From: a virus
DNA length: 60,818 nt
Reading direction: 5' to 3' (one strand)
IMG/VR virus record: IMGVR_UViG_3300033153_010441
Coordinates: 1 to 60,818 of that record
The notes under the pieces: generated by a model
What the model was told of the DNA's origin: nothing
What the model saw: the letters and a program-made list of their open reading frames with translations, nothing else
The model's database searches: none
Made by a program: the position numbers and the translations under genes
Part shown: positions 27,585 to 35,481 of the stretch, in pieces
Position numbering within the stretch: position 1 is the stretch's first letter
Layout of the letters: the number at the start of each line of letters is the position of its first letter

Positions 27585-29947
27585 ATTTCCACCTTTACGA
27601 TCTTGTTTGGATCAAAGCCACTATCCACACTTGCCATGTTGCGGGTTGTGCCATTTTTAGTACTCATCAAGTGCAGACCAGTGACTGGAACATCGGTGAG
27701 TAGTTTTATAGATAAACCTGTAAAATCTGCAGAATTTCCTGCTCCTGACATGCTCAAATAAAATACTTCACTACTACTCCCCATAGTTGAATAAAAGGTT
27801 GTATCAAAAGTACCTGAAGGAATATCAACTCTACCTATATTGTTACTGGCATTTCTAACTCGAAGAGTTGCTGTAACACTCCCAGAAATTGAGAATTTCA
27901 AGATGCTACCAAGTTGTAGAACACTACCACGAGTAACACCACCATCAGAACCAATTACTTCAAAAGAATCACTATCGATAATACTTCCACCAGCTGCGGT
28001 GTTCCACCCACTGGTAAAATCAAGTGGTTGCGGGATCTTCTCGCTTCCTAGTGCTTCACCACCACCAGCCGCTCCACCGTAGGCAACGGCTTGCTTTCCA
28101 GCGTCATCAGTGAAGACAAACTTGTACGGCGTGCTCCCGGCATCGGTCCCGGCGTAACTTGAAAAGTCAATGCTATCATGGAAGAACATTACCTCGCCGT
28201 CACGAGTGGATATATGCAAATCACCAGAAGCAATAACGCTCTCATACTCAAGCATAGACAGCGTGCCTTGGGAGCCTGCGTTCACAATCCAGTTGTATGA
28301 TCCATCGCTGTCAGGGAAAGCGTAAAAATCAAAGTTGTCGCCAACGGCAGGCGTCTCAATCTCAATCCCTCCATCAGAACCAACCCAACTCCCATTGTAA
28401 TAAATCTTATCCCCTGAAGCAGGAGCTAAACGAAAAGCCCCTGCACCAGCCGCACCAATAACAATGTGACCATGCAGTCCGGCGGCAGCGGTGGGCAAAA
28501 CCTGGATATTGTCTGCTGTTTGCCCATACGTACTTAGCAGACAACCCTTACAATCACTAACAGATAAATTTCCAGACGTTGGAATAAAAACAACTTTAAG
28601 CCCCGCACTTACGGACCCGCTGAAATTGATCGCGGACAGTCCTTCCAAGTAACTCTTGATAGCGGCTTTGAGATTGCTCCATAGTAACTTCTTGGGATTA
28701 TTGTTATCCGCTGAATCAACCAACCCCAACAAGTCATTATCAACCGGAGTGGCCTTACTGGCGATATTAATGAGCATGGCACTGTGCCAAGCGGCACCGC
28801 CCTCGGCTTTTACATAGCCTTCTCCCATTTCCTCGTCGGCCCAGGTCCATCCATCCAGGGAGCCGGCCGGAGGGGAATATGCAGGAAAACTCAAGAAGCA
28901 AAGCCTGAGTCTCGTACAATACGCTGGATGATCAATATAAAGAACGATTTTGCCGTCTTCTACGCCAACGTAAAGATTGGTCAATTTATTTTGGGCAGAT
29001 ATAGAAAAATACCGGGGTTGATGAGGCGCACCCTGGTAGTAATACCACGACAACATCGCCAAGGTGCTGTTGGTATAGCTGTCCAGATCCCCTTCGATTC
29101 GGACAGCGCACATATAATCCCCAATGGGGATATTGGTGAATATCTTGTATCCATAAGTTGCCATTCCTGAATGGGAAATACGTAAAACTTCAACTTCATG
29201 GAAATTCTCAAGCTTTAGATAGTCGCTGTCATGATCGTGAGCATCTGAGGCTGCTCCAATATCGCTGGGCGTCAGCTCGTCAGATCCACCACTGGCGTGA
29301 GTGCTTTTGTGGGCCGTAGGGGTACGCGCATCACTAAGACGTGAGTCGTTCCCCTGGCAAACGGTGCCCGCTGTCGTCCCAAAATCTTTGTTAAAAGCCG
29401 TGTTCTTGGCGAAGACCGGCTCATATATCGCATCAAAATAGCTCTTGAGCGTCGCCTTGAGGTTCGTCCAGGTCAACTTCTTGAGGGCGCCCGACGCCCC
29501 AGAGTCGCTCAACGCAACCGTATCCGCATCGACTGGGGTGGTCTTGGCGGCAGCCCCATTAAGGGCTGCACCTACATTTTGGGCATCAGTTACATCAGCG
29601 CCCGCCTCGATGTCGGCCAATTTGGAAGCCTGGGCTGCCGTCATTAGTCCCTTTTGGCTGGCCGTTGCGTCCTGAATATCGTCAGTACCGTCAGTGTGGG
29701 TGCTGGCGTGAGCCTTGACGGGTGGAAGAACCAACTGCCACATTAACCCAGCTACTCCTGAATCAAGAAGATCAGGAGAAGATTCAGGATCGGTAGACGC
29801 TATTAGGTTATAGCACCGGGTGGCAATACCATCGTTGACGATGGCTACATCGCCTTCCGTTAAGAAAGTAGCTATGTTGTTGCTGATATTCTGAACCGAA
29901 TCAGGATCAGCCGCAAGAATGGATTTTGCTGGATAAAATTTAGCCAT
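27572..29947 (-). CDS. Tail fibre protein, 791 aa
   Basis: I chose the start MAKFYPAKSIL (29945-29947) because AGGAAG lies about ten bases before it; a longer frame begins 45 bases upstream. Residues about 80-230 carry the Ala/Thr/Asp-rich repeats typical of phage side-fibre shafts (ATASQKGLMTAAQASKL and ADTVALSDSG-like units, repeated near 390-430). The last ~200 residues are Gly/Ser-rich beta strands and probably form the receptor-binding tip. It likely fixes host range together with the 1096-aa fibre. Confidence 0.75.
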   Translation of the reverse strand: MAKFYPAKSILAADPDSVQNISNNIATFLTEGDVAIVNDGIATRCYNLIASTDPESSPDLLDSGVAGLMWQLVLPPVKAHASTHTDGTDDIQDATASQKGLMTAAQASKLADIEAGADVTDAQNVGAALNGAAAKTTPVDADTVALSDSGASGALKKLTWTNLKATLKSYFDAIYEPVFAKNTAFNKDFGTTAGTVCQGNDSRLSDARTPTAHKSTHASGGSDELTPSDIGAASDAHDHDSDYLKLENFHEVEVLRISHSGMATYGYKIFTNIPIGDYMCAVRIEGDLDSYTNSTLAMLSWYYYQGAPHQPRYFSISAQNKLTNLYVGVEDGKIVLYIDHPAYCTRLRLCFLSFPAYSPPAGSLDGWTWADEEMGEGYVKAEGGAAWHSAMLINIASKATPVDNDLLGLVDSADNNNPKKLLWSNLKAAIKSYLEGLSAINFSGSVSAGLKVVFIPTSGNLSVSDCKGCLLSTYGQTADNIQVLPTAAAGLHGHIVIGAAGAGAFRLAPASGDKIYYNGSWVGSDGGIEIETPAVGDNFDFYAFPDSDGSYNWIVNAGSQGTLSMLEYESVIASGDLHISTRDGEVMFFHDSIDFSSYAGTDAGSTPYKFVFTDDAGKQAVAYGGAAGGGEALGSEKIPQPLDFTSGWNTAAGGSIIDSDSFEVIGSDGGVTRGSVLQLGSILKFSISGSVTATLRVRNASNNIGRVDIPSGTFDTTFYSTMGSSSEVFYLSMSGAGNSADFTGLSIKLLTDVPVTGLHLMSTKNGTTRNMASVDSGFDPNKIVKVEIWED

Positions 29948-29948
29948 A

Positions 29949-30341
29949 TTATTGCATCTTCCTGTATTTGTTCCAAGGTACCCATCCACCAACGCGGACG
30001 GCTAAGTACATAATTTGTCGGCGGGCCGCGGAAACACCAACGTTCTTCATAGCCAGAAGAAATATTGTATCTGCGGTGCGGCGCGGAAAATCGCCAGAAG
30101 CATAGAGATAATCATGTAAGATGGCCGGTCGGTTGTAACGACCGAGCTTGGGAATAATCGGATGAGTAATTCTTGGGATACTGGCAAAATCAGTGACGAA
30201 CCCGGTTGGCACTGAATATAGCCGGGTAGATCCATCTGAGAATGTTAAAAGAGTATCAAGAGGTTGATGAAGAATAAATTTTTTACCATCGAGCGAATTA
30301 TAAAGAAGGGGATTATTTAATATTTCAGTGTTTGTAATCAT
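29949..30341 (-). CDS. DUF1353 family phage protein, 130 aa
   Basis: The start MITNTEIL overlaps the upstream stop as ATGA. Conserved DUF1353 parts are visible: VPTGFVTDFASIPR and PAILHDYLYASG. The family is common next to lysis or tail genes of tailed phages. Its biochemical role is unsettled; the conserved Asp/His set suggests metal binding. One base separates its stop from the tail-fibre start. Confidence 0.75.
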   Translation of the reverse strand: MITNTEILNNPLLYNSLDGKKFILHQPLDTLLTFSDGSTRLYSVPTGFVTDFASIPRITHPIIPKLGRYNRPAILHDYLYASGDFPRRTADTIFLLAMKNVGVSAARRQIMYLAVRVGGWVPWNKYRKMQ

Positions 30342-30910
30342 TCTTCGTCCAATTCCTCTTCCCACTCATCACCCATGGTTAAAGCAGCTCGTCGCTTTTG
30401 CTCTATTGCCATGGCTTCACGTTGTGCCTTAATTTGATCCACGCTATCGGACTGCTTGGGAACCTCAATATTAATAACGACGGGTTTTTCATCCGTGGTC
30501 TTCAATTCCATTGCCTTGAGGCGTGGGAAACAATAATCCAGTAAACCTGTTGCAATACGGGTTTGCAGCCGTAGGCGTTTATCCAGATCCTGGATACCCT
30601 CTGCTTTCTGGTATATCTCGATAATTTCCTTGACCACATTGAATTTATGTGTCTTTTCAAGCCGCTCAAGGAGTAGACCGGCTCGCTTCATTGTCACCAT
30701 GCCTTTCTTGTAAGGTTCGTGTTTTCGTGCTGTATTAGCACGGTCACGGGCGATCCAATCTTCCCGTTGCTGGATACGCTGGCCTAATTGTTTCACTTCG
30801 GCCTTTTGTCGACGGATAAACTTATTTCTGAGATTGACCTTCTTGATATGAGCGACGCGCTTCGCGTTGCGTTCCCGACGCCACCGTTCGCGTAATGTTA
30901 TTCCACCCAT
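30338..30910 (-). CDS. Possible terminase small subunit, 190 aa
   Basis: A very basic N-terminal half (about 1-70) and a central segment LLDYCFPRLKAMELKT, which resembles the conserved C-terminal helix of several small terminases (LxxYxYPKxKAxE pattern), followed by an acidic tail. It is expressed early in the late operon but is separated from the large terminase by tail genes, which is unusual. A different DNA-binding role cannot be excluded. Confidence 0.45.
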   Translation of the reverse strand: MGGITLRERWRRERNAKRVAHIKKVNLRNKFIRRQKAEVKQLGQRIQQREDWIARDRANTARKHEPYKKGMVTMKRAGLLLERLEKTHKFNVVKEIIEIYQKAEGIQDLDKRLRLQTRIATGLLDYCFPRLKAMELKTTDEKPVVINIEVPKQSDSVDQIKAQREAMAIEQKRRAALTMGDEWEEELDEE

Positions 30911-30931
30911 GAACCTTTCCAGCGGAGAGAG

Positions 30932-31336
30932 TTATCGCTTACTTTTTAACCTCCTGTATTTTTCCTGCTCGTGAAATGAGAGGGAAAGACTCCGGCCCGG
31001 AATGGCCGGGGCTGGAACGTAAAAGCAAGATTGTGTATCCAGATCCACCAACACGAAGTAATCGATGGTTCCGGGAGCGTAGTGACACCCCCCACCCATC
31101 GACACCTTCTTGTGGCGTGTGTCTATTACCAACCGCCCCGTGGAGGGGGTCCTGCTGGCGGTTTTAATTTGCAGTCGTTTGAAACAACCCGGACTTATTT
31201 CAACCAAAAGGTCGGCGATGCTGGCTGCGCTGAGGGGAAGATAAATATTGTACCCCTGATTCAGCAGATCAAAAATAACAAGCGATTCGGAAAGGTCACC
31301 GCATTGGTGAGAATTACTTGGTCGCCGCACCACCAC
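30932..31336 (-). CDS. PD-(D/E)XK endonuclease-like protein (PDDEXK_5 type), 134 aa
   Basis: Motifs in order: an N-terminal GDLSESLVIFDLLNQGYNIYLP helix (given here in part as GDLSESLVIFDLLNQGY), ADLLVEI, then LQIKTA, and later GTIDYFVLVDL. This is the order of the group I intron-associated PD-(D/E)XK family, with the active site near D63 and Q/K at about 77-79. It may be a resolvase-like nuclease helping packaging or recombination. It overlaps the upstream gene by 23 bases. Confidence 0.65.
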   Translation of the reverse strand: MVVRRPSNSHQCGDLSESLVIFDLLNQGYNIYLPLSAASIADLLVEISPGCFKRLQIKTASRTPSTGRLVIDTRHKKVSMGGGCHYAPGTIDYFVLVDLDTQSCFYVPAPAIPGRSLSLSFHEQEKYRRLKSKR

Positions 31337-31583
31337 TACGGCGGCGGGCTTGTCTCTTAACCTGCACGACGGTCAAGAGATAATCCAACGAATCATACGA
31401 CAGGGCGTACTTCTCCCGCAAGGTCCGGGGGTCGGTGATCCTCCCCGCGACTACATCCTGGTAGAAGCGGGGCCAAATTTTTGCAAAGCGACTAAACTCA
31501 AAATCATCAATTTCATCCCAGGGGGATGAAGTTACCTGTGACGAAGGCCACAGGTCAAAATCGTCGTAAATGTCTGTAATCAC
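31314..31583 (-). CDS. First late gene, hypothetical, 89 aa
   Basis: Start GTG at 31581-31583 with GGAGG about 11 bases upstream, roughly 30 bases after the predicted transcription start. The N-terminus is acidic (DIYDDFDLW), the middle helical, the C-terminus basic (KRQARRRSGG). It could bind DNA and act in packaging, but I do not recognise a family. Confidence 0.55.
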   Translation of the reverse strand: MITDIYDDFDLWPSSQVTSSPWDEIDDFEFSRFAKIWPRFYQDVVAGRITDPRTLREKYALSYDSLDYLLTVVQVKRQARRRSGGAATK

Positions 31584-31619
31584 TCAACTCGTTCCTCCAA
31601 CAACTCTAATTTTACCCCA

Positions 31620-31648
31620 ATTATACCACGGTTCTGGTATTGTGTCAA
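31620..31648 (-). promoter_or_regulatory. Consensus sigma70 promoter for the late operon (leftward)
   Basis: Reading leftward: TTGACA (31648-31643), 17-bp spacer, TATAAT (31625-31620). Both hexamers match the consensus exactly. A T7A7 palindrome (31652-31665) ends three bases upstream of the -35 and could act as an UP element. A promoter this strong ahead of virion genes must be silenced in the lysogen, by an operator I cannot identify. Confidence 0.85.
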
Positions 31649-31665
31649 GCATTTTTTTAAAAAAA

Positions 31666-31703
31666 CCCACCCAGCATAGGTCCAGGTATTGATGCTGGGT
31701 GGG
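31666..31703. terminator. Bidirectional terminator-like hairpin upstream of the late promoter
   Basis: Arms 31666-31677 and 31692-31703 pair over 12 bp. In the leftward direction the stem is followed by T7, in the rightward direction by GGATGTTTTTT. A second small stem (31745-31752 with 31759-31766) lies nearby. It would block read-through into the late promoter from the control region. Confidence 0.65.
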
Positions 31704-31811
31704 GGATGTTTTTTGTAAAATCATGATGCTGGGAAGGCAAGAGCCAGCACACACCCAGGTGTGCTGATCTTGCTGTTCGCAGTTAATTATTTTTATTTTA
31801 CTGATGATAAT

Positions 31812-32156
31812 ACCTACACCCCTTTAAGGGGTGTAGGTTATTTTAAAAATGCTGGATATAGATTAATACCAATACCCCCCAAGGGGTATTGGTTAATTAT
31901 TATATTATATTATTTATTATTAATACCAATATCCCTTTAGAGGGATATTGGTTAATTAATTTTATTATATTATTAATTATTAATACTGGACATAGATTAA
32001 TTAATTATTACTCCACCACTTTGGGGTGGTGGAGTAAATTAATTTAATTAATATTAGTATACTATAATATTATTAATACCAATACCCCCCCTTAAAGGGG
32101 TATTGGTTAATTATTATATTATATTAATAATTAACCAACCCCTTAAAGGGGTTGGT
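31812..32156. repeat. Array of six perfect inverted repeats with AT-only spacers
   Basis: Units lie at 31812-31838, 31868-31893, 31925-31952, 32010-32035, 32078-32107 and 32134-32156. Each has 10-13 bp arms of the type ACCAAT(A)CCCC/GGGG(T)ATTGGT and a 1-8 base loop. Arm sequences differ between units yet pair perfectly within each, which points to selection on the structure. Spacers are almost pure A/T; the 20-base TTAATTATTATATTATATTA follows units 2 and 5, and a 16-base repeat recurs at 31852-31867 and 31986-32001 with one difference. The array lies between the two divergent promoters and outside both transcripts, so a DNA-level role (origin, cruciform or insulator) is favoured. Confidence 0.85.
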
Positions 32157-32775
32157 ATTAAATGATACTATTAATAATCTAATTAATAAGTAAAATAATT
32201 ATTTTTAACATAAGAATTATTATTAATAATAATTATCCCCCCCCCCTCCGGGGGGTTTATTTAATCGAGCGGCGGTATTCCCGCCCCTCGCCGCCGCGAC
32301 GCGGCTTTTAAAAATACAAAGCGTAACGCTTTGGTTCCAGAATTAAATTTTGTGACCCATACCACCATATAGGGTAGGGGGAGTTATTTTAAAAACCAAA
32401 GCATTAGAGCTTGATTCTGGACATTAATGACGGTAGGAAGTTGTGTGTGCGGGGTACCCTATGTAGTTTTGGCTGGGTCCCTCCGCGATAAGGACCGTGG
32501 CACCCCGGCACCAAGCCCCCCCCAGGGGGTGGCGGTGCCTGAATACTTAAAGACACCCTGCCCTCCTCGCCAGCGAGCGAGGCTAAACGCCCACTTGATC
32601 CAGCAGGATACTTCAGTACAAAGATGCTACATTGTAGTATTATGTAGTGATACCAGAGTGTTAAGGATTAGATTAGTGTTGTGTTGGTTACAACAGGCTT
32701 ATCTATCCCACAAGTCTTGATCGTCACCTGGGCGTGAAGGTCCATCCAGCATCCTGTCTGCAACAAGATTAATGT
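32157..32775. other. Non-coding control region, GC-rich hairpins in AT-rich DNA
   Basis: No convincing gene. Visible structures: a C10/G6 stem at 32237-32256, a GCGGCG/CGCCGC pair near 32269-32296, a CAAAGCG-TAA-CGCTTTG hairpin near 32318-32334, a GGCACC/GGTGCC stem around a C8/G5 core near 32508-32540, and a CCTCGC/GCGAGG hairpin near 32565-32582. Sharp switches between AT-only and GC-only DNA suggest an origin or regulatory locus. A plus-strand frame at 32427-32720 looks like chance. Confidence 0.5.
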
Positions 32776-32843
32776 ATAGACAATGTTAATATAAAGTATC
32801 GATACTATCTATTCAATCTATAGATAATGTTGATATAAAGTAT
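32776..32843 (+). repeat. Two 24-bp iteron-like direct repeats
   Basis: Copies at 32776-32799 and 32820-32843 share ATAGA-YAATGTT-RATATAAAGTAT with two differences and a 44-bp period, about four helical turns. Between them is the palindrome AGTATCGATACT, and just after them GTATATAC occurs twice three bases apart. This resembles binding sites for an initiator or regulator. The protein is unknown. Confidence 0.55.
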
Positions 32844-33117
32844 ATACAATGTATATACATTGGAAACACCTACACCCCTCAAAATCAATCCCTACCTAAG
32901 TCTTTAGAATTATTTTAATTTCACATCAAATCTTCCCCAAGATATTTTGCTGATACAGTCTCACACAACATCCTTAATGATAATAATTACTTTTAACATT
33001 TTAGTGCATGCCACCTGCACTATGTGCTGGTACTGTGCTGGATAATTTTTTTCCTTTATTTTTTCGGAGACTTATTGATTTTTTTATGCTCAGGAGGGAT
33101 TTTTTTAAAAAAACCTC
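32844..33117. other. AT-rich non-coding stretch before the rightward promoter
   Basis: No gene with a credible start. It contains an AGTGCA/TGCACT stem near 33002-33020 and several T-runs (33040-33090). It ends in a T7A7 palindrome (33100-33113) identical to the one upstream of the late promoter. Confidence 0.45.
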
Positions 33118-33147
33118 TTGACATGGCTTAACCGGGCTTGCTATAAC
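33118..33147 (+). promoter_or_regulatory. Sigma70 promoter for the early region (rightward)
   Basis: TTGACA (33118-33123), 18-bp spacer, TATAAC (33142-33147). The T7A7 palindrome ends four bases upstream of the -35. Transcription would start near 33155 and run through the RadC-like gene into the small early genes. Confidence 0.75.
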
Positions 33148-33149
33148 AC

Positions 33150-33594
33150 GACCCAACGCTGGCGTTGTTCTTTGACAAACAGGTGGTAGTGCTGAACAGC
33201 CGACTGGAGCTGAACTGATCAAACCAGACACCCCAGACAAGCTGGGATGCTTGGGGCGACGATGGTCGGGGACATCTCATTGCGATTTGCTCCCTGGCGC
33301 AAGGGGAAGGTTGGCTCAGTAGGGACTACTATCTCATAGAAGAAAGGCGGGACGCCGCGCAAGCTTACGACCAGCAGATTACCTGGGACCGGACGGCGCG
33401 GCATCATCCTGCTCAAGTGTCATTGCTGCCATCAGCAATTGCTGGTGGTGCTGGTCGGTTTAAGCCTGGCGGTCAGTGCCGACGGAAAGCATGATGCGCC
33501 CTTTTGCTGTTGTTGCTTTGTCACAGGTCATCCCGATGAGGGTGACCTGGAGCAAACCAGCAACCTTTTAACCTCACTAAAAGGGGGTTATGAA
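33150..33594 (+). other. Long untranslated leader of the early transcript
   Basis: About 440 bases lie between the predicted start and the RadC-like ATG, without a convincing gene. Stems include CAACGC/GCGTTG near 33154-33167, an 8-bp stem closed by AATT near 33429-33452, and CAGGTCA/TGACCTG (33524-33530 with 33543-33549). It may hold a regulatory RNA or antitermination element. Confidence 0.4.
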
Positions 33595-34095
33595 ATGAGA
33601 AAAGACACACTCAAGAAAATGTTGGAAAGCGGTCAGCTCGCCTCAATGATAGCTGAGGCGGCAACAGGTGAACAGTTAGCTACTCCAGACGCGCTGTGGA
33701 ATTATCTCAAACCGTATTTCGCTGGTCAGGGTGATAATACGGTTGAACGGTTTGTTTGCGTTTTTCTTAACGCAAAAAATCGCGTTATTGCAATCGAAAC
33801 AGTGGCAACTGGTACAATTACGGGTGCCGCTGTATATCCTCGTGAGATTTTGAAACAGGCCTTTGCCATTGGCGCATCGGCTGTGATTTTTGCCCATAAT
33901 CACCCGTCAGGGGATACCAAACCTTCCATTGCTGACAGGGCACTTACGAAAAAACTTGTTTTTGCTTGCAAGTCTGTTGATATAACAGTTTTTGATCATA
34001 TGATCCTCGGCGGAAACAAGTATTTTTCTTTTGCAAACGATGGATTGATAGCACATTTTAACACCGCCTTTAATTCCTTCATGGAGGGGGACTAA
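33595..34095 (+). CDS. RadC-like JAB/MPN domain protein, 166 aa
   Basis: I use the ATG at 33595, preceded by a G5 tract, in place of a longer frame from 33439 whose N-terminus is implausible. The JAMM motif is complete: E68, then H101-x-H103-P-S-G and D114. RadC-like proteins are common in mobile elements and were once tied to repair; the true substrate is unknown. As the first early gene it may counter host defence, which is an inference. Confidence 0.8.
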   Translation: MRKDTLKKMLESGQLASMIAEAATGEQLATPDALWNYLKPYFAGQGDNTVERFVCVFLNAKNRVIAIETVATGTITGAAVYPREILKQAFAIGASAVIFAHNHPSGDTKPSIADRALTKKLVFACKSVDITVFDHMILGGNKYFSFANDGLIAHFNTAFNSFMEGD

Positions 34096-34271
34096 TGCGT
34101 TGGGAAGATAGAGTTTTTGAAAAAAGAGGAACGGATGTTCGAGTTTGCTTGGGTACTATTGGCGCTACCAGCGAAGGCACCTGGACGGTGTTGTGCTGTA
34201 AGAATGAAAAAGCAGCAGAAATGCTGCTTGAACAACTTAAGCAGGCTGTAACTGATATTTACACATTCTAA
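34095..34271 (+). CDS. Small early protein, 58 aa
   Basis: Start ATG at 34095 overlaps the RadC-like stop by one base (TAATG). The product begins MRWEDRVFEKRGTDV, has three cysteines (one near residue 18 and a CC pair) and a Leu/Glu-rich C-terminal helix. No family recognised. Coupling to the gene before it supports expression. Confidence 0.55.
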   Translation: MRWEDRVFEKRGTDVRVCLGTIGATSEGTWTVLCCKNEKAAEMLLEQLKQAVTDIYTF

Positions 34272-34282
34272 AACAAAAAAAA

Positions 34283-34294
34283 GGGGGGGGGGGG
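34283..34294 (+). repeat. G12 tract in the ribosome binding site of the 34296 gene
   Basis: Twelve G preceded by eight A directly before the ATG at 34296. Such tracts slip during replication. A change of length here would alter the start site context, not the reading frame. Confidence 0.75.
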
Positions 34295-34295
34295 A

Positions 34296-34694
34296 ATGAC
34301 TAAGAAGAGATTTATCATCATAAACGAGCAGCATTCGCTGCTCCCGGATCAGGAACGCGCCCTGGGCGAACATTGGTCCAGTGGGTATGAAACAGAAATA
34401 ATCAAGGTCCCGCCAGAAGGCTGGACTTATGAAAAAATGATTAAAATTGCCGGGAAAATATCATCCGGCGCAAACGACAAGAAAATCGACTCGCCGCCCT
34501 GGCCTGACGTGGTGGTGATTTTTGTCTCACCCGTACCAGCGCTCATGCTGCTGCTGGCCCGGCTACATAGGTATCTGTCCCTTGAGGCGTTGACATTCCA
34601 CAATGACAAAAGAGTCGCCAAAGAGGTGCCCGACGGTAAGGGTGGGGTAAAACTCATCCATACGGTTGCACCGGATGGATGGATGATAGTATAA
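34296..34694 (+). CDS. Hypothetical early protein, 132 aa
   Basis: An alpha/beta protein with a hydrophobic strand-helix core (DVVVIFVSPVPALMLLLARL, about 70-90) and a C-terminal FHNDKR segment. The ribosome binding site is a G12 tract, so translation could vary between clones. I cannot name a family. It lies just before a candidate structured RNA. Confidence 0.6.
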   Translation: MTKKRFIIINEQHSLLPDQERALGEHWSSGYETEIIKVPPEGWTYEKMIKIAGKISSGANDKKIDSPPWPDVVVIFVSPVPALMLLLARLHRYLSLEALTFHNDKRVAKEVPDGKGGVKLIHTVAPDGWMIV

Positions 34695-34699
34695 TCTGT

Positions 34700-35022
34700 T
34701 TTGGACGTCCGTTGCTACGGACGGGCGGCGTCCGCCTAAAACGTAGCACTTCCGGCAAAGGCAGGTTCAAATCTTGCCAGTGGTGGACCAGCGATCCCAT
34801 AGCCGATGATGGGACGATGGCAAGCCGGATAAAGCCTGCCCAGGCAATAAACGGGCTGACGCCGATAAATCGGCTACCGGCGGACAAAGGTCAACCCGCC
34901 GGGAAAACGAGTCCGCCGAATCGGAAAGGCGCCGGTTACAAACCGGAAAGCGGGAGTCGGAGCCCGCCGGATTCACAGCACAACACAACACGAAACCCAT
35001 CTGAAATAGTGGGTTTTGTGTG
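34700..35022 (+). ncRNA. Candidate structured RNA, about 320 nt
   Basis: No gene fits in this stretch, but local stems follow one another: 34706-34711/34718-34723, 34724-34728/34732-34736, 34795-34800/34809-34814, 34834-34837/34842-34845, 34861-34865/34870-34874, 34877-34883/34896-34902, 34932-34937/34941-34946, 34950-34954/34963-34967 and 34989-34999/35010-35020. Near 34761-34790 a GCAGG-TTCAAAT-CTTGC arm followed by GGACCA looks like a tRNA T-arm and 3' end, but no matching 5' acceptor strand is found. It could be a phage ornate RNA of the GOLLD/ROOL kind in the broad sense; identity unknown. Confidence 0.45.
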
Positions 35023-35051
35023 ATAATGTCAACAAACTAACAATAAAAAGA

Positions 35052-35060
35052 GGGGGGGGG
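35052..35060 (+). repeat. G9 tract in the ribosome binding site of the 35066 gene
   Basis: Nine G end five bases before the ATG at 35066, preceded by AAAAAGA. Same arrangement as at 34283 and 37141. Confidence 0.7.
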
Positions 35061-35065
35061 CAATT

Positions 35066-35383
35066 ATGAAATACACCTACCGTACCACCACTGTTGATTT
35101 GGTTGACACCGGCGATGGCTCGATCCTCGACGGTGCTTGGTTGGCTGGGGAATGCCGGGGTGTACGCCTTGGCATTTACATTAATGCTAATGATGGATTG
35201 TGGACTGGTTACCGACTGAGCGACCATATTGCCTGGACCATCGACGATGATCTAAAGGCTGCCGGGATTAAACCTGACAGTAAACGAGCAACTGAATTGC
35301 TCAAATCTTGGGTTGCTGCCACCAAGGCCCTTTGGCCGAAAATCGTCAGGGACCAATTGAAAGGGGAAAATCATATCAGATGA
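35066..35383 (+). CDS. Hypothetical early protein, 105 aa
   Basis: A compact alpha/beta protein with several Trp residues and a helical C-terminal half. Its stop overlaps an ATGA that could start a 27-codon frame, though that frame mainly encodes the following terminator. No family recognised. It is preceded by the structured region and a G9 ribosome binding site. Confidence 0.6.
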   Translation: MKYTYRTTTVDLVDTGDGSILDGAWLAGECRGVRLGIYINANDGLWTGYRLSDHIAWTIDDDLKAAGIKPDSKRATELLKSWVAATKALWPKIVRDQLKGENHIR

Positions 35384-35415
35384 GTCTTGTTGATGATGTG
35401 TGCGAAACACTCCTT

Positions 35416-35453
35416 GAGTGGCTACTATTGATTGATGTAGCCACTCTTTTTTT
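35416..35453 (+). terminator. Rho-independent terminator of the first early unit
   Basis: A perfect 10-bp stem (35416-35425 with 35437-35446) and an 11-base loop are followed by seven T. It lies about 30 bases after the stop at 35383 and closes the transcript from the promoter at 33118 unless an antiterminator acts. Confidence 0.85.
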
Positions 35454-35481
35454 CATCCAATAGCTGCCATCTGGCACACAT

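Noticed and set aside
31812-32156. Hairpins as N4-type virion RNA polymerase promoters
   Set aside because: The capsid is N4-gp56-like, but the stems are 10-13 bp, not 5-7 bp with 3-base loops, and no virion RNA polymerase motifs are seen in the giant protein.
31812-32156. CRISPR-like array
   Set aside because: Repeated parts are palindromes of differing sequence, spacers are AT-only and similar to each other, and no cas genes are present. The Cas4-like gene belongs to the replication block.
32427-32720. 97-codon frame in the control region
   Set aside because: It crosses several hairpins, has unlikely composition and no ribosome binding site.
33439-33594. N-terminal extension of the RadC-like protein
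   Set aside because: It encodes an implausible CCCC-rich stretch, and a G-rich ribosome binding site precedes the ATG at 33595.
34705-34790. Complete tRNA gene
   Set aside because: The T-arm and CCA-like end look right, but no 5' acceptor strand, D-arm or anticodon arm can be placed.
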